Assembly: GCF_025384765.1 (NCBI RefSeq)
Contig: NZ_VHLL01000002.1
Span: forward strand, 186,001-250,000
From: Methanoculleus formosensis
Lineage (GTDB): Archaea; Halobacteriota; Methanomicrobia; Methanomicrobiales; Methanoculleaceae
DNA length: 64,000 bases
Direction of reading: 5' to 3'
Part shown: piece after piece, positions 33,869-41,174 of the stretch
How the letters are laid out: each line of letters starts with the position of its first letter
How positions within the stretch are numbered: the stretch's first letter is position 1
Translations under genes and position numbers: made by a program
The notes under the pieces: generated by a model
Told to the model about the DNA's origin: nothing
Databases searched by the model: none
The model's input: only the letters and a program-made list of their open reading frames with translations

Positions 33869-33874
33869 CAAAAA
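33869..33874 (-). terminator. Oligo-T terminator of the 78-residue gene
   Basis: A run of six A on the plus strand reads CTTTTTTG on the minus strand, about 16 bases beyond the stop of the small gene ending at 33890. Confidence 0.45.
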
Positions 33875-33889
33875 AGGAGGTCGGTTTGG

Positions 33890-34126
33890 TTACGCCGCTT
33901 CCGCCGCCTTCATCTCGCCGCGCTCTTCATCGGGCATCCCCTCGAGGTAGACGATCTCGGCGCCGATGTCTTTTGCGATCTGTTCGAGTTCGACCTTCCT
34001 GAAGTGGGTTCCCTCAACCTTCAGGTGTTTCTCTTCGCCCTGCTCTTCGACGACGGCGACGACGCGAAACCTGGGTTGTTTCACGCCGGTACCGACTTTC
34101 TGGCGTTCTCGTGCGTAGATCTTCAT
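33890..34126 (-). CDS. Small conserved-looking methanogen protein of unknown function
   Basis: A 78-residue soluble protein beginning MKIYARERQKVGTGVKQPRF, rich in charged residues, with a beta-strand part (FRVVAVVEEQGEEKHLKVEG) and a helix (KVELEQIAKDIGAEIVYLEG). I have an impression of similar small proteins in other methanogens but cannot name the family. GGTGAAG lies just before the ATG. The gene is divergent from the MoSto-like gene, sharing a 94-base promoter region. Confidence 0.7.
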   Translation of the reverse strand: MKIYARERQKVGTGVKQPRFRVVAVVEEQGEEKHLKVEGTHFRKVELEQIAKDIGAEIVYLEGMPDEERGEMKAAEAA

Positions 34127-34150
34127 TACTTCTTCACCCCATAACCAACT

Positions 34151-34171
34151 GATATACCAGCAGATATACCA
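34151..34171. promoter_or_regulatory. Direct repeat GATATACCA-n3-GATATACCA
   Basis: Two exact nine-base copies separated by GCA lie between the divergent 78-residue gene and the MoSto-like gene. On the minus strand each reads TGGTATATC, so one copy is probably the TATA box of the minus-strand gene, and the pair could bind a regulator. A separate TATA-like ATACTTAATACTTACG follows at 34176-34191 for the plus-strand gene. Confidence 0.45.
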
Positions 34172-34220
34172 CGAAGATACTTAATACTTACGCCCGCATA
34201 CGCTATGTAGGAGATTAACC

Positions 34221-35027
34221 ATGGCAGAGCGTTTTGAGATGGGATCGAGACTCAAGGGTGAGAGCCTGGTTCGGCGGAGCCTGCTCCGCGCGACCGGGGA
34301 GGTCCGGCAGATCCGGATCATGCCGGATTTAAACGTGGTCAAGATCGGCGGCCACGGCGTCATCGATTACGGGCGGGCGGTCGTTCACCCGCTGATGGAG
34401 GAGATCGGCGAACTCTCCCGGGACCACAAGATCGTGGTCGCCACCGGCGGCGGCGCCCGGGTCCGGCACATCCTCGATGTCGGGATCGACCTCGGGATGC
34501 CAACGGGGGTGCTCGCGGAACTCGCGGGCAAGATCAGCGAGCAGAACGCTACCATGATCTCGCTTCTCCTCTCGAAGTACAACGGCGTCCGGATCAGCAC
34601 CGGCGAACTCCTGAACCTCCCCTCGCTCATATCCCTTGGTATGCTCCCGGTCGTCCAGGGCACCCCGCCCTACGGCCTCTACGAGCACCCGCCGAAACTC
34701 GGCAGCATCCCGCCGCACCGGACGGATACCGGCGCCTTCCTGATGGCGGAGGTCGTCGGCGGAAAGAACTGCATCCTCGGGAAGAACGTGAACGGCCTCT
34801 ATACCGAGAACCCGTTCCTGAACCCCGACGCCGAGTTCATCGCGGATATCACGGCCGATGAGCTCCTTGAGATGCAGCTCGAAGATATGGTCCTCGAACC
34901 GATGGCGGTCGAACTCCTCCGCGACGCCGTCCATATCAGAGAGATCAAAGTGGTGAACGCCCATGTCCCCGGCAACATCACGAAGGCCGTCAACGGGGAG
35001 CGGGTCGGCACCATCATCCGGGCCTGA
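34221..35027 (+). CDS. Molybdenum-storage-protein-like amino acid kinase family protein
   Basis: A 268-residue protein with the amino-acid-kinase/UMP-kinase fold. Several stretches match the MosA/MosB subunits of Azotobacter molybdenum storage protein as I remember them: LNVVKIGGHGVIDYGRA near residue 36, VATGGGARVRHILDVGIDLGMP near residue 74, SIPPHRTDTGAFLMAE near residue 160, NVNGLYTENP near residue 190, and the C-terminus HIREIKVVNAHVPGNITKAV. MoSto stores polyoxomolybdate or tungstate in an ATP-driven cage. The position between Mo/W transporters supports a metal-oxyanion role. A uridylate kinase is the alternative, and such genes are often annotated that way. Confidence 0.75.
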   Translation: MAERFEMGSRLKGESLVRRSLLRATGEVRQIRIMPDLNVVKIGGHGVIDYGRAVVHPLMEEIGELSRDHKIVVATGGGARVRHILDVGIDLGMPTGVLAELAGKISEQNATMISLLLSKYNGVRISTGELLNLPSLISLGMLPVVQGTPPYGLYEHPPKLGSIPPHRTDTGAFLMAEVVGGKNCILGKNVNGLYTENPFLNPDAEFIADITADELLEMQLEDMVLEPMAVELLRDAVHIREIKVVNAHVPGNITKAVNGERVGTIIRA

Positions 35028-35107
35028 ACCCTCCATCAACTTCTTTTCCTTAACTCCGGAGGAGCCTTATTTAGTCTTGTGGGCGGATCAGTACAGCAAG
35101 CGATCCC

Positions 35108-35806
35108 ATGACCATCTATCTCGGCATCGACGACACCGACACCCTCGAGTCCCGGGGCACCGGACGGCTCGCCCGTGCAATTGCAGCAGAACTCGCCCGA
35201 TCGTATACGGTTACGGGGGTGACCCGGCACCAGCTCTTTGTTCATCCTGCCGTCCCGTATACCTCCCACAACAGTTCCGCGGTCATCCATATCCGGGATA
35301 CCGAAAACGTGATCGCAGGCGACGTCTTCGCGACGGCAAAGGAGATGATGCTCGCCGACTTCATCGAGGGGAGCGACCCGGGCATCTGTGTCGCTGCCGG
35401 CCCCGAGATCAACGGCGACCTCTCTCGCTTCGGGTTTGCCGCGAAGACGAGCATCGTGACGCAGAAAGAAGCGCGCACGCTCGCCCGCGATGCCGGAATC
35501 CTCCTCGAAGGGCTCGGCGGGACAGAGGACGGCGTCATCGGCGCGCTTGCCGGGGTCGGGCTTGCGGCATCGGGGAACGACGGCCGGTTCGTCCAGAAGG
35601 GGACGACCCGGGACCTCCGCGGCAGCCAGACCATCGCCGCGATCCTGGCCTCCGGTGTCGACCGGGTCGAGACCCGCGAGGGGGCGGCGGTCGGCGAGGG
35701 CACCATCAACTTGCGGAAGTTCCCGAAGCCCGCGTTCATCGGGGGAAAGGCGATCCTCTACGTCGAGGCGGACGGCGACGGCTACCGCGATATCGTGATG
35801 GGCTGA
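35108..35806 (+). CDS. GxDDTD-motif protein resembling the TiaS kinase-like domain
   Basis: A 232-residue protein beginning MTIYLGIDDTDTLESRGTGRLAR. The GIDDTD motif is the hallmark of the N-terminal domain of archaeal TiaS, which uses ATP to activate C34 of tRNA(Ile2) and attach agmatine. TiaS itself is about 420 residues and has further OB-fold and zinc-ribbon domains, which are absent here, so this is a stand-alone relative with a different role. The C-terminal half is Gly-rich (GLGGTEDGVIGALAGVGLAASGNDGRF). The genes on both sides concern Mo/W. It could be a phosphotransferase; the substrate is unknown. Confidence 0.6.
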   Translation: MTIYLGIDDTDTLESRGTGRLARAIAAELARSYTVTGVTRHQLFVHPAVPYTSHNSSAVIHIRDTENVIAGDVFATAKEMMLADFIEGSDPGICVAAGPEINGDLSRFGFAAKTSIVTQKEARTLARDAGILLEGLGGTEDGVIGALAGVGLAASGNDGRFVQKGTTRDLRGSQTIAAILASGVDRVETREGAAVGEGTINLRKFPKPAFIGGKAILYVEADGDGYRDIVMG

Positions 35807-35931
35807 GGAACTTATCAATAATATCCCTTTTACCGTAACGCGATGTAAAATGAATTAACCACATTATGTTTCCATTAACCCAAACCACATCTATTTTAAT
35901 GCATGTATTACGATACTTCTGTCTGATAACT

Positions 35932-36855
35932 ATGCACAGACGAATTATTTTTGCCGTTGCGACCATCATGGTCGCCCTCATGCTTATTTGCGGCTGTACC
36001 GGGACGACAACCGACCCGACGCCCGTAGAGAAGCAGCAACTCCGTATCGCCACGACGACGAGCCTCTATGACACCAAGCTCCTCGACCACCTCACCCCGA
36101 TCTTTGAGGAGAAGTACAACGCCGAGGTGCTGGTCGTCTCCGCCGGGACCGGCAAGGCGCTCGAGTATGGGCAGCGCGGCGACGTGGACGTCATGATGGT
36201 GCACGACCGTGCCCGTGAAGACACCTTCATCGCCGACGGCTACGGCATCGACCGGCGCGTCTTCGCTTACAACTACTTCGTCCTCGTCGGGCCCGAGTCC
36301 GACCCGGCAGGCGTCAAGGCGATGGCTCCTGAAGCAGCGTTCACCGCCATCCGCGAGAAGGGAATGGCCGACAAGAACGTCGTCTTCGTCTCACGCGGCG
36401 ACGCGTCCGGCACGCACTCCAAGGAGAAGGCCATCTGGAAGGCCGCCGGGTTCAACTACTCTGCGGACGTGCAGGGCTCCGGCGACTGGTACCAGGAGGC
36501 CGGGACAGGCATGGGCGCGACCCTGACGATGACAAACGAGAAAGAGGCCTACACCCTCTCCGACATCGGGACGTATCTTGCCTACAAGGGCGATCTCAAA
36601 CTCGTGACGCTCGTGGATGAGGGCGACATCCTGCTCAACGTCTATTCCGTGATGCAGATCAACCCCGAGAAGTTCCCCGAGACCAACAGCACCATCGCGA
36701 AGGACTGGATCAACTTCCTCATCTCCGACGACATCCAGAAGGAGATCGGCTCCTTCGGCGTCGACAAGTATGGCCAGCCGCTCTTCTACGCCGCCCAGAA
36801 CGACTGGGAGAAGATTGGCGTGGCCGAGGCTGAAGTGAAGAACCCGGTCGCCTGA
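35932..36855 (+). CDS. Tungstate/molybdate ABC transporter, substrate-binding lipoprotein TupA, copy 3
   Basis: A 307-residue lipoprotein (MLICGC lipobox-like site near residue 20). It shows LRIATTTSLYDTKLLDHLTPI, GTGKALEYGQRGDVDVMMVHDRARED and SRGDASGTHSKEKAIWKAAGF. It is the most divergent of the three copies: the QS of GTGQS is replaced by KA, and the C-terminal cysteine tail is missing. The closest permease and ATPase follow it, so it belongs to the second TupABC importer. I chose the ATG at 35932 because it starts the signal peptide and lies about 36 bases after a TATA-like CTATTTTAAT. Confidence 0.9.
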   Translation: MHRRIIFAVATIMVALMLICGCTGTTTDPTPVEKQQLRIATTTSLYDTKLLDHLTPIFEEKYNAEVLVVSAGTGKALEYGQRGDVDVMMVHDRAREDTFIADGYGIDRRVFAYNYFVLVGPESDPAGVKAMAPEAAFTAIREKGMADKNVVFVSRGDASGTHSKEKAIWKAAGFNYSADVQGSGDWYQEAGTGMGATLTMTNEKEAYTLSDIGTYLAYKGDLKLVTLVDEGDILLNVYSVMQINPEKFPETNSTIAKDWINFLISDDIQKEIGSFGVDKYGQPLFYAAQNDWEKIGVAEAEVKNPVA

Positions 36856-36875
36856 ACGGGCCATAAACCCCACTC

Positions 36876-36882
36876 ATTTTTG
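36876..36882 (+). terminator. T-rich tract after tupA copy 3
   Basis: CTCATTTTTGCC between tupA and tupB could partly end transcription, leaving the binding protein in excess over the permease. Confidence 0.35.
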
Positions 36883-36912
36883 CCTCCGCGAGATCAGAGA
36901 TAGGTGCAGAAG

Positions 36913-37614
36913 ATGTACGAGATCGTTGAGGGGGTCCTGGAGGCGCTCAGGCTCATCGTCACGCTCGACCCCGACGTGATGGCCATCGCCGTGCGGAGCA
37001 TTGTCATATCGCTCACCGCAACGATCATCGCCTCGATCTTCGCCATTCCGCTCGGGGCCGCGATCAACTTCGGAACGTTTCCGGGCAGGAAGAGCCTCAT
37101 CAACCTGATCCAGACGCTCTACTCTCTTCCGACAGTCATCGTCGGGCTGCTGATATTCCTGCTCATCTCCCGTGTCGGGCCGTTCGGCTTCATGCGGCTG
37201 CTCTTCACCCCGACCGCGATGATCATCGCCCAGACGATCCTGATCCTCCCGATCATGACCGGCCTCACGATCTCCGCGCTCTCGGCTGTCGACCCGGTGA
37301 TCAGGGATACCCTCCGGTCGCTCGGAGCTACAAGGCTCCAGTTCCTGGTGAACGTCTTAAAGGAGGCCCGGTTCGCGATCCTTGCGACCGTCGCGGTCGG
37401 GTTCGGGCGGGCGATATCGGAGGTCGGGGCGGCGATCCTCGTCGGCGGCAACATCGCGGCGTCGTCGTTTGCGAGTTCGACCCGGGTCCTGACGACCGCG
37501 ATATCGCTCGAGACCTCGATGGGCAACATCTCCCAGTCGATCGCGCTCGGGATCGTCCTGCTTGTGATCGCCCTCGGCGTGAATCTCGCCATAACCACGG
37601 TGCAGCACCGGTGA
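36913..37614 (+). CDS. tupB: Tungstate ABC transporter permease TupB, copy 2
   Basis: A 233-residue membrane protein similar along its length to the TupB at 24261 (SLPTVIVGLLIFLLISRVGPFGFMRLLFTP against the corresponding ALPTVIVGLVMFLMLSNIGPFGFLRLLYTP region, read separately). The EAA loop is LRSLGATRLQFLVNVLKEARFAILATVAVGFGRAISEVGAAILVGG. The ATG at 36913 (MYEIVEG) is preceded by GGTG; a GTG at 36904 adds three residues. It is closely followed by its ATPase gene. Confidence 0.92.
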   Translation: MYEIVEGVLEALRLIVTLDPDVMAIAVRSIVISLTATIIASIFAIPLGAAINFGTFPGRKSLINLIQTLYSLPTVIVGLLIFLLISRVGPFGFMRLLFTPTAMIIAQTILILPIMTGLTISALSAVDPVIRDTLRSLGATRLQFLVNVLKEARFAILATVAVGFGRAISEVGAAILVGGNIAASSFASSTRVLTTAISLETSMGNISQSIALGIVLLVIALGVNLAITTVQHR

Positions 37615-37618
37615 TACC

Positions 37619-38695
37619 ATGATCGAACTCGATAACGTCTCAAAGTATTTCGGCGATACCCGGGTGCTCGACGGCGTCACCGGGAAGGTGAACCGGGGCG
37701 AGATCTTCGCCATCATCGGCCCCTCCGGGTCGGGGAAGTCGACCCTGCTGCGCCTCATCGATCTCCTCGATACCCCGACGGGAGGGGCGATCCGGATCAG
37801 CGGAACCGAGATCCACGCGCAGCACGAGAAGGATCTCTCCATCCGCAGGATGATGGGGATGGTCTTCCAGAAACCCGCCGTCTTCAACGCGACGGTCGCG
37901 GAGAACGTCGCCGTCGGCCTCCGGTTCCGCGGCGCGAGCAAGAGCGAGATCGATGCCCGTATCGGGGAGGCCCTCGATACGGTCGGACTTGCGAGCTACC
38001 GGGAGCGGCGGGCAAGGACGCTCTCGGGCGGGGAGATGCAGCGGGTGGCGCTTGCCCGGGCGATGGTGATCGAGCCCGAGATCCTCCTCCTCGACGAACC
38101 GACCGCGAACCTCGACCCGGTCTCGGTGGCGATGATCGAGAATCTGGTGGTGCGGATCAACCGCGACCTCGGGACGACGATCGTCTTCTCCACCCACGAC
38201 ATGTACCAGGGCCAGCGGCTCGCCCACCGGATAGGGGTGCTGATGAACGGGGTGTTTTCGCAGGTGGGGACGCCGCGGGAGGTCTTCACTCTCCCGGCAA
38301 GCCGCGAGGTCGCCCGGTTCGTCGGTATCGAGAACATCGTCGAGGGCGTCGTCGTCAGCGAGAACGGCACCTCGGCCGTCGATGCGGGAGGTATCCGCAT
38401 CCGGGCACGGTCGCCGTTCGGGGCGGGGGAGGCGGTCAGCCTCTGCATCCGCTCTGAGGATATCCGAATCGCCCCGGCGATCCGGGGGAGGAGGGTCTTT
38501 GACGGGAACATCCTCCCCGGCACCGTGACGTCCGTCGTCCCCCGCGGCCCGTTCAGCAGGGTGACGGTCGATTGCGGGTTCGCGCTCTCGTCCATCCTCT
38601 CCTGGAAGAAGGTGGATGACCTGGATATCCGGGAGGGGAGCCAGGTCGTGGTCTCGTTCTCGCCGGAGTCGGTTCACGTCGTCCGGCGGGAGTGA
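37619..38695 (+). CDS. tupC: Tungstate ABC transporter ATP-binding protein TupC, copy 2
   Basis: A 358-residue ATPase paralogous to that at 24961. Walker A GPSGSGKST near residue 35, the family-specific VFQKPAVFNATVAENVAVGLR, signature LSGGEMQRVALARA near residue 138, Walker B ILLLDEPTANLDP and STHD switch are intact. The TOBE/MOP-like C-terminus is retained (VVVSENGTSAVDAGG; VTSVVPRGPFSRVTVDCG). The gene starts four bases after tupB. It completes the second TupABC importer. Confidence 0.93.
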   Translation: MIELDNVSKYFGDTRVLDGVTGKVNRGEIFAIIGPSGSGKSTLLRLIDLLDTPTGGAIRISGTEIHAQHEKDLSIRRMMGMVFQKPAVFNATVAENVAVGLRFRGASKSEIDARIGEALDTVGLASYRERRARTLSGGEMQRVALARAMVIEPEILLLDEPTANLDPVSVAMIENLVVRINRDLGTTIVFSTHDMYQGQRLAHRIGVLMNGVFSQVGTPREVFTLPASREVARFVGIENIVEGVVVSENGTSAVDAGGIRIRARSPFGAGEAVSLCIRSEDIRIAPAIRGRRVFDGNILPGTVTSVVPRGPFSRVTVDCGFALSSILSWKKVDDLDIREGSQVVVSFSPESVHVVRRE

Positions 38696-38699
38696 GGGG

Positions 38700-38850
38700 G
38701 CGGCAGCGGACTTCGCGGCAACGCGTTCTTCGCGTGAGAGCATATTGCTATCTTCGCCCATTAACTCACGCGAAACCGCGAAGAGAGGTCGATGGGTTGA
38801 CCTCTCAAAGATTACCTCAACCATTTTAGCAAGTACTGGGGACCGGTATC
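38700..38850 (+). repeat. Decayed copy of the MITE-like element
   Basis: A left arm CTTCGCGGCAACGCGTTCTTCGCGTGAG (38711-38738) and a right arm CTCACGCGAAACCGCGAAGAG (38765-38785) form the core hairpin. The following GATTACCTCAACCATTTTAGCAAGTAC matches the 3' end of the full copies (AATTACCTCGACCATTTGAGCGGAGTAC at about 13200-13227). The 5' part of the element is missing. Confidence 0.65.
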
Positions 38851-38888
38851 CCCGGTCTTAAATACCCATACGGCCCACAATTTCTATA

Positions 38889-39674
38889 ATGCAACTGACC
38901 GTCCTCGCCAGCGGGAGCAAAGGAAACTGCACCTATATCCGGGGGGAGCGGGGTGCGCTGCTCATCGACGCGGGGCTCTCTGCTAAGGAGACCCTCCGGC
39001 GCCTCTCGGAGGCCGGAGGAGATCCGTCGCTCGTCGAGGCGATACTCGTCACACACGAGCATATTGACCATATCCGGGGCGTCGACGTCCTGGCACGGAG
39101 GCTCGGGGTGCCGGTCTACGCGACCGGCGGAACGCTCGATGCCTTCACCGCGAAGTGCGGGGGAACCACCGCGGAGATCCGGCGGTGCCGGTGCGGCGAG
39201 ACATTCTCTGTAGGCGACTTCGCGATCGAGCCGTTTGCCGCGTCCCACGACGCCCGGGAACCCTGCGGGTTCTCCGTCGCCGAAGGCGATCTCCGGATCG
39301 GGTGTTGCACCGACACCGGCACCGTCACCACCTCGATCTTCGACACCCTCGCGTCCTGCGACGCCGTCCTCCTCGAGAGCAACCACTGCCCGGATATGCT
39401 TGAGAACGGCCCGTATCCCGCCTACTTAAAGAGCCGGATACGGTCGAAACGCGGCCACCTCTCGAACCCCGACGCCGCCCGCTGCCTGCAGATGCTCGCT
39501 GACCGCATCCACATGGCGATGCTCGCCCACGTGAGCGAGATCAACAACACGCCGGAAAAAGTGCTCCTCTCCGCGCTCGAAGGGCTCGGGTTCTACTCCG
39601 ACCAGGTCGGAGTCACCGTTGCGCCTCAGGACCCGGGAGCGGTGCACCCGGAGTCCTACGGCTTCCGGCTCTAG
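38889..39674 (+). CDS. MBL-fold metallo-hydrolase (YycJ/WalJ type)
   Basis: A 261-residue metallo-beta-lactamase-fold protein. The metal-binding motif THEHIDHIRG near residue 57, ASHDAREPCGF near residue 118, the third-motif region CCTDTGTVT near residue 140 and the C-terminal LAHVSEINNTPEKV are all present. The opening MQLTVLASGSKGNCTYI is typical of the YycJ family, whose bacterial members act as a 5'-3' double-strand-DNA exonuclease. The gene is convergent with the PAS protein, with a 2-base gap between them. Function in archaea is inferred only. Confidence 0.9.
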   Translation: MQLTVLASGSKGNCTYIRGERGALLIDAGLSAKETLRRLSEAGGDPSLVEAILVTHEHIDHIRGVDVLARRLGVPVYATGGTLDAFTAKCGGTTAEIRRCRCGETFSVGDFAIEPFAASHDAREPCGFSVAEGDLRIGCCTDTGTVTTSIFDTLASCDAVLLESNHCPDMLENGPYPAYLKSRIRSKRGHLSNPDAARCLQMLADRIHMAMLAHVSEINNTPEKVLLSALEGLGFYSDQVGVTVAPQDPGAVHPESYGFRL

Positions 39675-39676
39675 GT

Positions 39677-40936
39677 TCACGCACGATAGAAGGTGCAGAC
39701 CATCCCGAGCACGGTGCCTGAACCGTCGACGATCGGGTCGCCGGAGACGCGGACGGTCTCTTTCGACCCGTCTTTTCTCACGAGCTCCGCGACCTCTTCG
39801 CACTCTGCCGACCGGCCCTGCTCCAGCACCTCACGGGAGAGATGTTCCCGGAGATCGCCGCCCGTAAAGAGCGACCAGACCGACTTCCCGGCCATTTCGT
39901 CCCCCGTATAGCCGGTAAGACGTTCAGCCGCCATATCCACGATGACGATCGTTCCGGCGGCATCGGTGGTGATCCTCGCCTCCCCGGACTCGTCCAGCCA
40001 CGGAGATTCCAGTTCGACCGGTGAGTCCAGCCACTCCTCCGCGGCCTTGCGCTCGGTCATCTCGATGTGGTAGAGCAACTGCTCCAGTTGCGCGTTCGCG
40101 CGCTCAAGTTCAGTGGTCCGTGCGGCGACGAGTTCCTCCAGGTGCTCGCGGTGGCGGTGCAACTCCTCCTCCGCCCTCTTGCGCTCCGTTATCTCCCTGA
40201 TGATGAGCATCAGGTGCAGCTCCCGGAGCGGCATGACGCGGGCTTCGTAGTGCCGGATCTCTCCGGCTTTCGTGCGCCGGAACTCAAGGGGTGCTGCAGG
40301 CAGATTCGTGCTGACGACCTCCTGCAACGCACCCGAAAGCGCTTCGCCCACCCCGGCGGGGAGGAGATCCTGCATCCGCCGCCCGAGGTGCGCCCGGGAG
40401 ATGGATGTCGCCGCCGCAAGCCTCCCCGCCCTGACATCGAGGATCGTGCCGTCGGCGTTCAACCGGACGAAGAGGTCGGGAAACGCCTCGATCACCGCGG
40501 TCAACTCCGACGTCGCCTGCCTGAGGTCCTCCTCGACCAGGGCTTGATCGGTGACGTCCCGGACGGCGAGCAGAACATAGCCGCCCTCGATCGCCGCCCG
40601 CCGGAGTTCGATCTCGCGCACCCTGCCGTCCCGGCAGACCACGCTGGCGACCAGGAGGTTCCGGACGCCTGAAAACAGTTCCTCACCCTGCCCCTGCACC
40701 TTCTGCCGGTATGCGGGGTTCGGGTGAGCGCGCTCGAACCACCGGGCGAGGGTGGGAAGATCCTCCAGGGCATACCCGGTGATCCGGGTGAACGCCGGGT
40801 TCAGGTACCGGCATCTCCCCTCGCCGTCCAGCAGAACGAGGCCGTCCGGCGTCTCACTGAGGATCGAGAGGCAGGTATCCGCTCCAAGGTCCGGCAATCC
40901 ACAAGCGCCGTCCGGGGCTGTCTTCTTTCCCGTCAT
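39677..40936 (-). CDS. Multi-PAS sensor protein without an output domain
   Basis: A 419-residue soluble protein with three PAS domains at about residues 24-135, 148-255 and 300-415 (CRYLNPAFTRITGYALEDLPTL; LDVRAGRLAAATSISRAHLG; ITTDAAGTIVIVDMAAERLTGYTG). A coiled coil of about 45 residues (LHRHREHLEELVAARTTELERANAQLEQLLYH) lies between PAS2 and PAS3. There is no histidine-kinase H-box or ATPase domain and no membrane helix. It probably signals by protein contact, for instance with a separate kinase. Its 3' end abuts the MBL gene. Confidence 0.82.
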   Translation of the reverse strand: MTGKKTAPDGACGLPDLGADTCLSILSETPDGLVLLDGEGRCRYLNPAFTRITGYALEDLPTLARWFERAHPNPAYRQKVQGQGEELFSGVRNLLVASVVCRDGRVREIELRRAAIEGGYVLLAVRDVTDQALVEEDLRQATSELTAVIEAFPDLFVRLNADGTILDVRAGRLAAATSISRAHLGRRMQDLLPAGVGEALSGALQEVVSTNLPAAPLEFRRTKAGEIRHYEARVMPLRELHLMLIIREITERKRAEEELHRHREHLEELVAARTTELERANAQLEQLLYHIEMTERKAAEEWLDSPVELESPWLDESGEARITTDAAGTIVIVDMAAERLTGYTGDEMAGKSVWSLFTGGDLREHLSREVLEQGRSAECEEVAELVRKDGSKETVRVSGDPIVDGSGTVLGMVCTFYRA

Positions 40937-41174
40937 TGTAACCGATCCTTCACGGCATATCTGGTTATTTTGGCCCGTAAGCGCCGCTCACAGGAGGTTT
41001 TGCCTTGCGAGATAGATATATGCATCGTTCTGCCTCTCCTCGTTATTTTAGCGATGGGACGATTTAGCCCGGTTTTTCGAGGAGAATCGGCATCCCGGCA
41101 CCGGTTTAGAGCAACGGACGGCCCCGGGGTCTCCCACCCGAAAGAGAGTCTTTGCAGCATGACGGCCATCTCCG

